Positions 8,008 to 17,089 of a DNA stretch of 40,705 bases are shown here, in pieces (positions within the stretch are counted from its first letter, which is position 1; every line of letters begins with the position of its first letter). This DNA is from an uncultured Verrucomicrobia subdivision 3 bacterium (GTDB lineage: Bacteria; Verrucomicrobiota; Verrucomicrobiia; Limisphaerales; UBA11358). The stretch covers positions 1 to 40,705 of the forward strand of contig CAIPKV010000004.1 of the NCBI GenBank assembly GCA_903865745.1, read 5' to 3'. A program made the position numbers and the translations under genes. The notes beneath the pieces were generated by a model. That model made no database searches, was not told the DNA's origin, and was given only the letters and a program-made list of their open reading frames with translations.

Positions 8008-8421
8008 TTAGATTATTTCAGATTTGGCGGGAGGTACGGCGCAGGTACCGGTTTCGCACTTACGCCCGAAGATTTTGCCAATGGTGAGCCGATGGCGCGC
8101 GAACCATTCATAGCCGCAGTCGGTAAGCCAGCGAAGGATCGGCCAGCCGGTGGGCAAGAGCAGCCAGCCAAGACCGACGGCGCGATAGGCTTCACGGAAA
8201 ACTTCCACCTTGCGCACCATGCGCCCGTCTGGAAAGACGCCGTGAATAACGCCCATCAACTCCGCTTGGGTCGTGTGATACCGTGTTGCGTCGAAGCCAG
8301 GGGCGGCAATGTTCTCGAACGCCAGCCAGCCGTGGCGATTACAACGCTGAAGAAAACGCGCCTCGCGCACGCACAGCGGACAGTCGCCATCGTATAACAA
8401 TTTGAAACGCCAGGAACTCAT
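8008..8421 (-). CDS. DCC-family thiol-disulfide oxidoreductase-like protein (DUF393)
   Basis: The 137-residue product begins with LLYDGDCPLC (C14, C17), the hallmark DxDCPxC motif of the DCC family. It has the usual follow-on helix (VREARFLQRCNRHG), a central FRAVG-like segment (FREAYRAVGLGWLL) and a C-terminal hydrophobic helix. Length fits the family. Members are thioredoxin-fold proteins presumed to act in redox chemistry; the substrate is unknown. It is convergent with the histidine kinase gene (11 bp between stops) and stands alone on the minus strand. Confidence 0.85.
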   Translation of the reverse strand: MSSWRFKLLYDGDCPLCVREARFLQRCNRHGWLAFENIAAPGFDATRYHTTQAELMGVIHGVFPDGRMVRKVEVFREAYRAVGLGWLLLPTGWPILRWLTDCGYEWFARHRLTIGKIFGRKCETGTCAVPPAKSEII

Positions 8422-8505
8422 TAGCGGAGGAAGACTAGCTCAGATTTAACCAACTTGCGAAAAAAACGTGGGACAAATTAATATCCCGCAGAGGCGTCAC
8501 CAAAC

Positions 8506-8829
8506 CTACTTCCTGGCGGCGGTCTTTTTCTTGGGAGCCAGTGTTTTTTTCGAGGTACCCTTGCTTTTGACGGGCGTCTCGGACTTAGGCGGCTGGGCGG
8601 TGGGTTTAGGGGCGGCTTTTTGCAGAACGGCTTTGTTCTTTTTGAGAAATTTTACGATATCCGCCTGACTGCCAATGGAATTGGAAATACGAACAGCGCC
8701 GTGCTTGCCGAGTTTGTAATGGACGAGCAACCGGCCGACCATGTCCACTTGGAGACTGGATTCTGCCATGCGCCAGACCTGACCGTCAGCCAGCGAAGCC
8801 ATGGCCGGAGCGGATTTGGATTTAATCAC
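8506..8829 (-). CDS. Small basic protein with Lys/Ala/Pro-rich tail, unknown function
   Basis: The 107-residue product is not recognised. Residues 1-68 form a compact domain with pattern DGQVWRMAESSLQVDMVGRLLVHYK. Residues 69-107 are a low-complexity Lys/Pro/Ala/Thr tail (SKKTLAPKKKTAARK) resembling histone-H1-like C-termini found in several bacteria. Nucleic-acid binding is a reasonable inference from charge but not shown. It stands between the DCC gene and the bicarbonate operon on the same strand, with gaps of 84 and 68 bp. Confidence 0.6.
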   Translation of the reverse strand: MIKSKSAPAMASLADGQVWRMAESSLQVDMVGRLLVHYKLGKHGAVRISNSIGSQADIVKFLKKNKAVLQKAAPKPTAQPPKSETPVKSKGTSKKTLAPKKKTAARK

Positions 8830-8897
8830 GATGCAATGCTGCCGGTTTTAATCAGGCTTATCCAGCCAAATCGGTAGCATAAACAGAAAGCAAGAAT

Positions 8898-9080
8898 CTA
8901 CTTTTTCTCCAGGTCGGCCAGCCGCTTTTCCAGTTTGTCCAGACGTTTTTCCAGCGCTTCGGTTTTGTCTTTAACGCCGAACTGTTTTTTTACCCAGTCG
9001 TCCAAGCCAGTGAGGCTGCTAAGAATAACCCACGCGACGCCGAGGCAGAGGGCCCATTCGATCAAACTGTCAGGATTCAT
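8898..9080 (-). CDS. Small membrane-anchored coiled-coil protein, end of the bicarbonate operon
   Basis: The 60-residue product has one transmembrane segment (about residues 6-23, LIEWALCLGVAWVILSSL) and then a charged coiled coil (ALEKRLDKLEKRLADLEKK). The ATG at 9080 is preferred because it directly follows the stop of the upstream gene (2 bp) and gives a membrane start; longer readings to 9200 overlap that gene entirely. Its place as last gene of the dab-ppc-pur-pyc operon is clear; its function is not. It might be a scaffold or assembly factor. Confidence 0.6.
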   Translation of the reverse strand: MNPDSLIEWALCLGVAWVILSSLTGLDDWVKKQFGVKDKTEALEKRLDKLEKRLADLEKK

Positions 9081-9082
9081 AT

Positions 9083-9361
9083 TTAAGAATTGGTTTCCAG
9101 TTCGGATTCCGGTTCCTCCAGTGACCGAAGTTTGGAGTGATGGATGGCCCAGTAAATAGCAGTTGTAATAATTCCACCCACGAGGGCAGCGACCGTCCAA
9201 AAGAAACTGTTAAGAAACCACAGCTTGCGCCCAGGTCTTTGCAGGAGGTCCTCAGCATCCCGAAACACGCCCACAGCCAGAGCGACATGAACCACCACCA
9301 GAGCCACCCAATAGGAATAGGTAGCCAGCATGAAAACATTTACGGGTTGGTTAAAGTTCAT
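9083..9361 (-). CDS. Small two-transmembrane protein behind pyruvate carboxylase
   Basis: The 92-residue product has two predicted membrane helices (about residues 12-30 YSYWVALVVVHVALAVGVF and 48-70 LNSFFWTVAALVGGIITTAIYW), separated by a short charged loop (RDAEDLLQRPGRK). It has a charged C-terminus (EEPESELE). ATG at 9361 is chosen because it lies 14 bp after the pyc stop and removes overlap with pyc; the open frame extends further only by running into pyc. The family is not recognised. Position suggests a membrane function linked to the operon. Confidence 0.6.
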   Translation of the reverse strand: MNFNQPVNVFMLATYSYWVALVVVHVALAVGVFRDAEDLLQRPGRKLWFLNSFFWTVAALVGGIITTAIYWAIHHSKLRSLEEPESELETNS

Positions 9362-9375
9362 AGAACGAAAACCGC

Positions 9376-12300
9376 TCACGCCGCCCGCAACTTTAAAATC
9401 AAATCCTTGCTCTCCAACGCATCGCCGTTCGCCACACAAATCTCGTCCACCACACCATCAGCGGGCGCATAAATCGTGGTCTGCATCTTCATGGCTTCGA
9501 GTGTAAGCAACTTATCGCCCTTAACCACCTTGGCCCCCACACTTACCGCGAGCGCGGTTACTAAGCCGGGGATCGGCGCACCCACCTCGTTCGGCTTAGC
9601 CGGGTCGGCCTTATGCCGGGCCTTGACGGTCGGCTTGGCGGAACGGTCAACGATAGCCAACTGCCGGGTCATGCCGTTCAATTCAAAGTTCAACGCACGC
9701 TTACCCTCGGCATCCACAGCTCCGATGTTGACGAGGCGGATAAACAAGGTTTTACCGGGTTCGATTTCCACCGAAATTTCCTGACCTGGTTTCATGCCAT
9801 AGAAAAACGCCGGGGTGGGCAACGCGGAAAGATTGCCAAAATTATTCTCATTCTTCACAAACGCGGCAAACACTTCAGGATACATGATGTGGCTAAATAC
9901 ATCGTCGTCCGTAGCTGGACGCTTGAGTTTAACCGAAAGCTCCTCGGCAATTTTCTTGAAGTTTAGCGGCTTCAAGGATTCACCCGGACGGCCTTTCAAT
10001 GGCTTGCGATCGCCCAAGATGACGTGCTGCAATTTCTTTGACCAGCCGCCCAGCGGTTGGCCCAACCCGCCACCAATCATATCAATCACTGATTCGGGGA
10101 ATGGCGTTGCCCCGGGTTCAAGATTCAACACATCCGCCGGCTTGATGCCGCGCGTAACGAGGAACATGGTCATATCGCCAACCACTTTGCTGCTCGGCGT
10201 TACTTTTACGATATCGCCGAAAAGCTGGTTTACCTCCGCATAAGTGCGGGCAATCTCTGGCCAACGATGCGCCAAACCCATGGATGCGGCCTGCTCTTTA
10301 AGATTAGTGAATTGGCCACCGGGCATCTCGTGCAAATATACTTCAGCGCTGCCGGATTTCGGTGCGGTATCAAACGGCGCGTAGTACGTGCGAACCTGTT
10401 CCCAATAATCGGCGAATTCATTCAGGGCATCGAGGTCGAGGCCCGTGTCGCGCTTGGTGAATTGCAGTGCCGCTACGATTGAATTCAGATTCGGCTGGCT
10501 CGTCGAGCCGCTCATCGAAGCGATGGCGAGGTCAGCTATATCCACGCCGGCTTCTGCTGCGCTCAATACGCTCGCCGCCGCAATACCGCTGGTGTCGTGC
10601 GTGTGATAATGAATCGGAATACCAATCTCTTCCTTAAGCGCCTTCACCAGCACACTCGCCGCTGCCGGTTTGCACAATCCAGCCATGTCTTTGATCGCGA
10701 GAATGTGCGCGCCCATCTTCTCCAATTCCTTGGCCAGCTTGACGTAGTACTTGAGCGAATACTTATCACGCGCTGGATCTAGAATATTGCCAGTGTAACA
10801 AATTGCCGCCTCGCAGATGGCGTGTGTTTCCTGCACAGCATCGATGGCGACAGTGAGATTTGGCAGATAATTCAGAGAATCAAAAATACGGAAGATGTCC
10901 ATGCCGGACTCGGCCGCGTGCTTCACAAAGCCAGCGACGGCGTTATCGGGATAATTGGAATAACCGACCGCGTTGGAGCCGCGAAAGAGCATTTGGAAGC
11001 AGATATTAGGAATCCGCTGCCGCAAATCACGCAAGCGTTGCCAAGGGTCTTCATGCAGGAAGCGCATCGAAGTATCGAAGGTTGCTCCGCCCCACATCTC
11101 CATGGAAAATAAATTCGGCGTGCGCTGCGCAACTGACTCCGCCACTGCGAGCATATCATAGCCACGCAGCCGGGTGGCAAAGAGCGACTGGTGGGCGTCG
11201 CGGAAGGTCGTGTCGGTTATGAGCAGAGGCTTTTGCTTTAGCGTCCACTCGGCAAACTTCTTTGCACCAAGCGAGAGCAACAGCTGACGCGTCCCATCAG
11301 GCGCTTGTAGCTTACGGTCATGAGCCGGAATTCGCGCTGGCAATAAGTTTTCCTTCGGCACATAACCTTTTGCCTGGGGATTGCCATTGACGGTCACATC
11401 GCCGATGAAGCTCAGCAATTTGGTAGCGCGGTCGCGGCGCGGCTTGAGATTGAAAAGTTCCGGCGTGGTATCAATCAACGTGGTGGACGCCTGACCGGAC
11501 TTGAAAACATCATTGTGAATGACGTTTTCAAGAAACGGTATGTTCGTCTTAACACCTCGGATGCGGAACTCGCGCAGCGCACGATCCATGCGTTGCAGGG
11601 CCGCACTAAACGTCTGCGCACTCACAGTTAGTTTGACAAGCAGCGAATCATAAAACGGCGTGACCACCGCGCCGCCATAGCCCATGCCGCCGTCCAATCG
11701 CACCCCGAAACCGCCGGCGCTACGATACGTCAGGATGCGTCCGTAATCCGGTTGAAATTTATTCTCGGGATCTTCCGTGGTGATGCGGCATTGGACAGCG
11801 TAACCATTACGCGGAATGTCTTCCTGCGCCGGAATGCCAACTTCGGGGCCGTGCATCGGCTTGCCGTCGGCAATCAAAATCTGCGAACGCACGAGATCGA
11901 GGCCCGTGATGACTTCCGTGACCGTATGCTCCACCTGGATGCGCGGGTTCATCTCGATGAAGAACCATTCCTTCGTATCTTGATCGTAGAGGAATTCCAC
12001 CGTGCCTGCGTTATCGTATTTGATTTCGCGGCACAGCTTGACTGCGGCATCACACAATTCGGCGCGGACATTGCGGTCCAGTTGTACGCTCGGCGCAATC
12101 TCAATGACTTTCTGATGGCGACGTTGCACCGAACAATCACGCTCGTGCAAGTGAACCACCTTGCCATGCTTGTCGCCGAGAATCTGAACTTCAATATGTT
12201 TGGCGCGAGGAATATAGCGCTCCAAAAACACCGCCGGATTTCCAAACGCCCGCCCCGCTTCACCTTGAGCTTCGTCGAGCAAATCCGCCAAGTCGCCGGG

Positions 12301-12846
12301 CTTTTGTACGACGCGCATACCGCGCCCGCCACCGCCAAATGCCGCTTTGATGATTAAGGGGAAACCAATTTCCTTCGCGACCTTCAACGCTTCGCTACGG
12401 TCTTCAATCGGGTCTTCCGTACCTGGCAACACGGGCACACTCACTTTTTGCGCGAGGGCGCGGGCAGCCGTCTTGTCACCCATGTTGCGGAGCAAATCTA
12501 CGCGCGGACCGACAAAAATAATTCCCGCTTCCTCGCACGCTTTGGCAAATTCTGCGTTCTCAGAGAGAAAACCATAACCTGGATGGATGAAATCCACACC
12601 TTTCTCTTTCGCGAGCGCAATGATGCTGGGAATGTCCAGATAGGCCCCAACGGGGCCTTTGCCTTCACCGACCACATAAGCCTCGTCGGCCTTGAAACGG
12701 TGGATGGCTAAGCGGTCCTCCTGGGCATAAATAGCTACCGTACGAAGACCTAGTTCCGTGGCCGCGCGGAATACCCGGATGGCGATTTCACTGCGATTAG
12801 CGACGAGCAATTTGCGCTGGCGAATGGGGGCGGCGATTGAAGTCAT
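9376..12846 (-). CDS. pyc: Pyruvate carboxylase
   Basis: The 1156-residue product is full length. It carboxylates pyruvate to oxaloacetate using ATP and bicarbonate, the main anaplerotic reaction. The biotin carboxylase domain (about 11-460) shows KLLVANRSEIAIR, the ATP-grasp loop GGGGRGM (171-177) and EMNPRIQVEHTVTE (298-311). The carboxyltransferase domain (from about 542) shows ITDTTFRDAHQSLFATR, MEMWGGATFDT and the KDMAGL motif bearing the metal-bridging Lys. The C-terminal biotin carrier domain has AMKMQ with the biotinylated Lys at about residue 1120. It lies 77 bp after purE; the leader holds a GGCCGA/TCGGCC inverted repeat (12853-12879), so partly separate regulation is possible. Confidence 0.97.
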   Translation of the reverse strand: MTSIAAPIRQRKLLVANRSEIAIRVFRAATELGLRTVAIYAQEDRLAIHRFKADEAYVVGEGKGPVGAYLDIPSIIALAKEKGVDFIHPGYGFLSENAEFAKACEEAGIIFVGPRVDLLRNMGDKTAARALAQKVSVPVLPGTEDPIEDRSEALKVAKEIGFPLIIKAAFGGGGRGMRVVQKPGDLADLLDEAQGEAGRAFGNPAVFLERYIPRAKHIEVQILGDKHGKVVHLHERDCSVQRRHQKVIEIAPSVQLDRNVRAELCDAAVKLCREIKYDNAGTVEFLYDQDTKEWFFIEMNPRIQVEHTVTEVITGLDLVRSQILIADGKPMHGPEVGIPAQEDIPRNGYAVQCRITTEDPENKFQPDYGRILTYRSAGGFGVRLDGGMGYGGAVVTPFYDSLLVKLTVSAQTFSAALQRMDRALREFRIRGVKTNIPFLENVIHNDVFKSGQASTTLIDTTPELFNLKPRRDRATKLLSFIGDVTVNGNPQAKGYVPKENLLPARIPAHDRKLQAPDGTRQLLLSLGAKKFAEWTLKQKPLLITDTTFRDAHQSLFATRLRGYDMLAVAESVAQRTPNLFSMEMWGGATFDTSMRFLHEDPWQRLRDLRQRIPNICFQMLFRGSNAVGYSNYPDNAVAGFVKHAAESGMDIFRIFDSLNYLPNLTVAIDAVQETHAICEAAICYTGNILDPARDKYSLKYYVKLAKELEKMGAHILAIKDMAGLCKPAAASVLVKALKEEIGIPIHYHTHDTSGIAAASVLSAAEAGVDIADLAIASMSGSTSQPNLNSIVAALQFTKRDTGLDLDALNEFADYWEQVRTYYAPFDTAPKSGSAEVYLHEMPGGQFTNLKEQAASMGLAHRWPEIARTYAEVNQLFGDIVKVTPSSKVVGDMTMFLVTRGIKPADVLNLEPGATPFPESVIDMIGGGLGQPLGGWSKKLQHVILGDRKPLKGRPGESLKPLNFKKIAEELSVKLKRPATDDDVFSHIMYPEVFAAFVKNENNFGNLSALPTPAFFYGMKPGQEISVEIEPGKTLFIRLVNIGAVDAEGKRALNFELNGMTRQLAIVDRSAKPTVKARHKADPAKPNEVGAPIPGLVTALAVSVGAKVVKGDKLLTLEAMKMQTTIYAPADGVVDEICVANGDALESKDLILKLRAA

Positions 12847-12852
12847 AAATTA

Positions 12853-12879
12853 GGCCGAGATGAAAGCGAAAAATCGGCC
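12853..12879 (-). promoter_or_regulatory. Inverted repeat in the pyc leader
   Basis: GGCCGA (12853-12858) and TCGGCC (12874-12879) flank a 15-base loop in the 77-bp purE-pyc gap, ending 6 bases before the pyc ATG. It could hide the start region in the transcript or be an operator. It has no T run, so it is not a terminator. Confidence 0.35.
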
Positions 12880-12923
12880 CGCAATCAATTCGAGAATCAC
12901 TTTAATGCATCATTACATACAAA

Positions 12924-13439
12924 TTATTTTTGATTAACTAAGCTGGATTGCAATTTACGACCTCGGGCGCGGGATTCGGCCGCCAAGCGGCTTTTGAAGC
13001 GGACGACTTTATTAAGTAACTCTCGATCGCTTGCCCCCAGAATCGAAATTGCCAACAGCCCCGCGTTTTTCGCTCCACCGATGGCGACGGTGGCCACGGG
13101 TATGCCCCCCGGCATTTGGACAATCGAAAGCAATGAATCCAGGCCCTTCAGGCTTTTACTCTCTACGGGTACACCGATGACTGGCAGCGGAGTATGACTT
13201 GCGACCATTCCCGGCAGATGCGCCGCCCCCCCTGCTCCGGCTATGATCACCCGTAAACCACGCTTATGTGCCGACTTGGCGTAACGTGCCATGTCATCTG
13301 GGGTGCGATGGGCCGAGACAACGCGCACCTCGCAAGCCACTTCAAACTCCTGACACACTTGGTAGGCCGCCGCCATTGTCGGCCAGTCGGAATCGCTCCC
13401 CATGATGATACCTACAACCGGTAAGTTTTCTTCTTTCAT
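12924..13439 (-). CDS. purE: N5-carboxyaminoimidazole ribonucleotide mutase
   Basis: The 171-residue product shows the PurE signature [14 protein letters not shown] near residue 10-20, SAHRTPDDM (about 42-50), [11 protein letters not shown] and [10 protein letters not shown]. Length and the SAHRTP loop match class I PurE, which isomerises N5-CAIR to CAIR in purine synthesis and works with PurK. Its start overlaps the purK stop by 4 bp, so they are translationally coupled. With PurK it forms the bicarbonate-dependent route to CAIR. Confidence 0.96.
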   Translation of the reverse strand: MKEENLPVVGIIMGSDSDWPTMAAAYQVCQEFEVACEVRVVSAHRTPDDMARYAKSAHKRGLRVIIAGAGGAAHLPGMVASHTPLPVIGVPVESKSLKGLDSLLSIVQMPGGIPVATVAIGGAKNAGLLAISILGASDRELLNKVVRFKSRLAAESRARGRKLQSSLVNQK

Positions 13440-14632
13440 AGTTTCTTTCCAAAATGGATTTCTTGGGCAGCGCGCTCAGCCACGGCTAATCCCTCAGTAA
13501 ACGAATTTTCCAAGGCCGTGATGTGACCCATTTTGCGGCCGGGCCCACTCATCAATTTACCGTAAAGATGAACCCGGGCCCCTTTTATCTGCAGGGCTTT
13601 TGCCAACCCCAGCGGCTGGCCGGAAGTTATTTGGGTGCCAAGAATATTCACCATTACCGCCGTCGGGGCAAGCATCAGAGGATTGCCCAGCGGCCAGCCA
13701 AGCACCGCCCGGACATGGTTCTCGAACTGCGAGCAATCGCACGCCTCAATGGTGTAATGGCCGGAGTTGTGGACGCGTGGCGCAAGTTCATTGATGACGA
13801 GATCGCCGGTCGCCGACAAAAACATTTCCACGCCAAAACTACCAACCCCGCCGACTGCTTCAACCGCACGCTTTGCCAACTTCGCCGCCTGTGCGGCTAA
13901 ATCATCAGGTATTTGTGCCGGCGCTTTGACAACATGACAGACATGGTTGCACTGAATAGTTTCAACCACAGGGTAAACGACCGCCACCCCGTCCTGCCCG
14001 CGCGTAACTATGACGGCCAACTCTTTCACAAACGGAAAGAAAGCTTCAACCATTAGTTCGTTTTTACCACCGCCCAAAGCGCGCCAGCCGGGTTCAATGT
14101 CTACTTCAGAATTTAAAGTGAAATTGCCTTTGCCATCATACCCGTTACGACGTGTTTTCAATATTAACGGCCAGCCATAATCTTTTGCGACATACTTAAT
14201 TTCCGAGGACAAACTGACGGCTCGAAAACTAGGCACACTGAGGCCCGCTTTCTGCAGCGTGTGTTTTTGCATCAGTTTATCCTGCGTCACCGCAATACAC
14301 GCAGCACTTGGGAAAACCTGATGGCCGGCTCGCTCTAAAACAGCCAGCGCACCGGCATCCACAAATTCATTTTCCAGCGTAATGACATCACATCGTTCGG
14401 CAAATGTCCGAAGCGTTTTCGGATCACTCCAATCACCAACGATGCAATCGGGCGAGAGTCGCGCCGCCGGACTATGCGGATTTTTTTCCAGCACAATAAC
14501 TTCTACCCCCAGTGGCAAAGCGGCAATTGCCGTCATTCGCGCCAGCTGGCCACCACCAATGATGCCAAGCCGCACCGGATATTTTTTCAGCTCGGCCGGA
14601 GGCTTGACTTTGAAATCGTAGGTTTCGTGCAT
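13436..14632 (-). CDS. purK: N5-carboxyaminoimidazole ribonucleotide synthetase
   Basis: The 398-residue ATP-grasp enzyme makes N5-CAIR from AIR, ATP and bicarbonate. Visible features are the N-terminal pre-ATP-grasp fold [12 protein letters not shown] (about 22-33), the ATP-grasp loop [12 protein letters not shown] (about 160-171), and the metal-binding end [18 protein letters not shown] (about 274-291), all typical of PurK. It starts 3 bp after the ppc stop and overlaps purE. Unlike E. coli, where purEK form their own operon, here the pair sits between two other bicarbonate-using enzymes. Confidence 0.96.
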   Translation of the reverse strand: MHETYDFKVKPPAELKKYPVRLGIIGGGQLARMTAIAALPLGVEVIVLEKNPHSPAARLSPDCIVGDWSDPKTLRTFAERCDVITLENEFVDAGALAVLERAGHQVFPSAACIAVTQDKLMQKHTLQKAGLSVPSFRAVSLSSEIKYVAKDYGWPLILKTRRNGYDGKGNFTLNSEVDIEPGWRALGGGKNELMVEAFFPFVKELAVIVTRGQDGVAVVYPVVETIQCNHVCHVVKAPAQIPDDLAAQAAKLAKRAVEAVGGVGSFGVEMFLSATGDLVINELAPRVHNSGHYTIEACDCSQFENHVRAVLGWPLGNPLMLAPTAVMVNILGTQITSGQPLGLAKALQIKGARVHLYGKLMSGPGRKMGHITALENSFTEGLAVAERAAQEIHFGKKL

Positions 14633-14635
14633 AAT

Positions 14636-17077
14636 TCAACCCGTGCTTTTCATGCCCGCCGCGACGCCCTTCACGGTGAGTGCGAGCAGGCGGCGCAATT
14701 GTTCCGTACGCTGCGCCTCATTGGCCTTGCGCCAGACGGAAAGGAAACGGATCTGTAAATAATTTAGCGGGTCAACATAGGGATTCCGCAACCGGATGGA
14801 TTGAGCCAGAGTTGGCTGGTTTTCCAAAAGTTCTTTACGCTCATTAATGGCCAGAACCAGCTCAACCGACCGCGCATATTCAGCTTCAATCAAGCCGAAG
14901 ACTTTTTTGCGAACCACGGCGGATTCAACCAGCGCGGCATACTGACTCGCTATTCCGAGGTCGGTTTTTGCTAGCGATACCTCAGCGTTGTCTAGCAGCG
15001 TACGGAAAAACGGCCATTGCCGATACATTTTACGAAGTTGTTTAATACCGTCCGGTACCTGCAACGAAAAATCCATTAGCGCGGTGCCCACCCCATACCA
15101 GGCGGAAATCAGGTGACGCGATTGGGTCCAGGAAAAGACCCACGGTATTGCCCGTAATTGACGAATGTCGGCGGTAGCCGCCCGTCGCGATGGACGTGAG
15201 CCTAGGCGCAGATGTTCAATCAGGTCAATCGGGGTTGCCTGCCAGAAATATTCGGCGAACTCGGGCGTTTCATAAACAAGCTTTTGGTAATGCGCGAAGG
15301 AGCCTTTGGCAAGCCGGTCAGCGTGTGCCTCCCATTCAGGCAATTCCGCCGTTACATTTTCCGGCAAGCATTGCACCGCGATGACGGCGGAGGTTAACTG
15401 CTCCAGATTTCTCTGCGCGATAATGGGGTTGGAATACTTTAACGAAATTACTTCGCCCTGTTCGGTTATCCGCAACCTTCCGCCATGTGCGGCATGCGGC
15501 TGCGCACGCAAGCTGCGATAACTTGAACCGCCACCGCGGTCTATCGTGCCACCCTTACCGTGGAAAAACCGGAGCTTAACCCCAACCTCGTCGGCGACGC
15601 GCGACATCTCCTTTTGTGCGCGATACAAAAACCAGTTGGCTGCCAGATATCCACCATCTTTGTTGGAATCAGAGTAGCCAACCATCACTTCCTGCACGCG
15701 GCCACGGGCTTTTAGATGCCGGCGATATTCAACGTTAGACCACAAGTCACTGAGGATTTTGGAGGAGTTTTCCAAATCTTCAATCGTTTCGAACAATGGC
15801 ACGAGGTCGATTTCATATACCCCGGCAAGTTTGGCGAGTCGGAACAGCCGCAGGATGTCGTCGGCACAGCGCGTCATGCTCACGATGAAATGACTGGCTG
15901 CCTGGTTACCAAATTCTTTTTGGATGTCACGGATGGCGCGAAATTCTTCAAGCAATTCTGCCTCTGCTTGTTCAAGCTTGCCGCTGTGATCGCGAAAATC
16001 CAACTCTGCCAGATGCACGCCAAAAGTTTTTGCCTGTACCAGCAACCGTCGTATGCGGCCGTTGGCGGCGCGAATCGCTTTTTGTTGCAACAATCCCTTA
16101 CGGACCTCCTCGAGCGACGTTATGAATTCTGCATGATCATGTTTGCCTTCGCTCAATTTGCGGCGGAGCAATCCAATCTGGTTGCGAAAGACTTCGTAAG
16201 GTTGATACGTTCTAGCAGCCTGCGTACGGTTGTGTGGCACGGACAAATCTTCGCTGACATCGGCATGGGTAATCTCCTTGCTCAGCTGATCGCACTCCCG
16301 CCGGTAAAAATTCATCACTGCTTCGTGCTGGCGCTGCATGGCTTGGCGGCTGATTTCCGGCGTCACAAACGGATTGCCATCGCGGTCACCACCCGCCCAA
16401 CTTGCGAACGTAAGAAATTGCCTCGTGCGCTGCACGCTCGGAAAATATTTGGCAAGTTGAACGTCAAAGGTTTCATAAAAGTTGGCCGCCGTCTCGAAAA
16501 TCGTTCGGTTGAAATAATACAACGCTGTGTCCACTTCATGGAGCGGACCAATTTTTTGCTCACGAATCTCCTCGGTCTGCCAAAGCGCTTCTATTACTTC
16601 GTCGGGCTGTTCCCATTCTTGGACGAGTCGCGCGATTTGATTTAGCACTGCTCGGCGCTTGGCTTCCGTCGGATGCGCCGTCAGTACCGGCTCCACTTCG
16701 AGCTCATTCAAAACCGTCTGCAACTGTTTTTCCGTAACGCCCGCCGACTTCAATTCGCGGAATAAATGGCGTAGTGACATCGGGGCAATTTTCTTAGACG
16801 TGAGGTGGCGTTCACGGGCGCGCTCTTCGCAAAGATTTACCATTTGAAAAAACAGGCTAAAGGCATGAGCCAGTTGATAAGCTTCCTTGGCATCGAGCCA
16901 GTCCAGCAACTTATGTTTTGTCCGCCGGCTGTCCTCGCTGCCAAAATGCCGGGCCCGCTTCGACAACTTCCGCACAGCGTCGAGACGTTTAAACAACTTT
17001 TTGCCCGCCTGCTCCAAAATGATTTTGTCAAGGCGACCAGTAAGCTGCCGGATTTCTTGTTTTAGAATAGTGCTCAT
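14636..17077 (-). CDS. ppc: Phosphoenolpyruvate carboxylase
   Basis: The 813-residue product is somewhat shorter than the usual 850-950. It carboxylates PEP with bicarbonate to oxaloacetate. Key sites are present: LTAHPTEAKRR with catalytic H135, SWAGGDRDGNP (226-236), GYSDSNKDGG with K473, and FFHGKGGTIDRGGG (504-517) with H506. The C-terminus TVKGVAAGMKSTG matches the family's conserved end. It lies 12 bp after dabA and 3 bp before purK. Both PEP carboxylase and pyruvate carboxylase in one operon is unusual and suggests strong demand for oxaloacetate. Confidence 0.97.
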   Translation of the reverse strand: MSTILKQEIRQLTGRLDKIILEQAGKKLFKRLDAVRKLSKRARHFGSEDSRRTKHKLLDWLDAKEAYQLAHAFSLFFQMVNLCEERARERHLTSKKIAPMSLRHLFRELKSAGVTEKQLQTVLNELEVEPVLTAHPTEAKRRAVLNQIARLVQEWEQPDEVIEALWQTEEIREQKIGPLHEVDTALYYFNRTIFETAANFYETFDVQLAKYFPSVQRTRQFLTFASWAGGDRDGNPFVTPEISRQAMQRQHEAVMNFYRRECDQLSKEITHADVSEDLSVPHNRTQAARTYQPYEVFRNQIGLLRRKLSEGKHDHAEFITSLEEVRKGLLQQKAIRAANGRIRRLLVQAKTFGVHLAELDFRDHSGKLEQAEAELLEEFRAIRDIQKEFGNQAASHFIVSMTRCADDILRLFRLAKLAGVYEIDLVPLFETIEDLENSSKILSDLWSNVEYRRHLKARGRVQEVMVGYSDSNKDGGYLAANWFLYRAQKEMSRVADEVGVKLRFFHGKGGTIDRGGGSSYRSLRAQPHAAHGGRLRITEQGEVISLKYSNPIIAQRNLEQLTSAVIAVQCLPENVTAELPEWEAHADRLAKGSFAHYQKLVYETPEFAEYFWQATPIDLIEHLRLGSRPSRRAATADIRQLRAIPWVFSWTQSRHLISAWYGVGTALMDFSLQVPDGIKQLRKMYRQWPFFRTLLDNAEVSLAKTDLGIASQYAALVESAVVRKKVFGLIEAEYARSVELVLAINERKELLENQPTLAQSIRLRNPYVDPLNYLQIRFLSVWRKANEAQRTEQLRRLLALTVKGVAAGMKSTG

Positions 17078-17089
17078 AAGCAGTGCCTT

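Noticed and set aside
11752-12357. 201-residue open frame opposite pyc
   Set aside because: It is antisense to the biotin carboxylase domain. The His/Arg-rich composition is typical of shadow frames.
15716-16645. 309-residue open frame opposite ppc
   Set aside because: It lies wholly antisense to well-supported PEP carboxylase sequence with all catalytic motifs, and it has no family resemblance.
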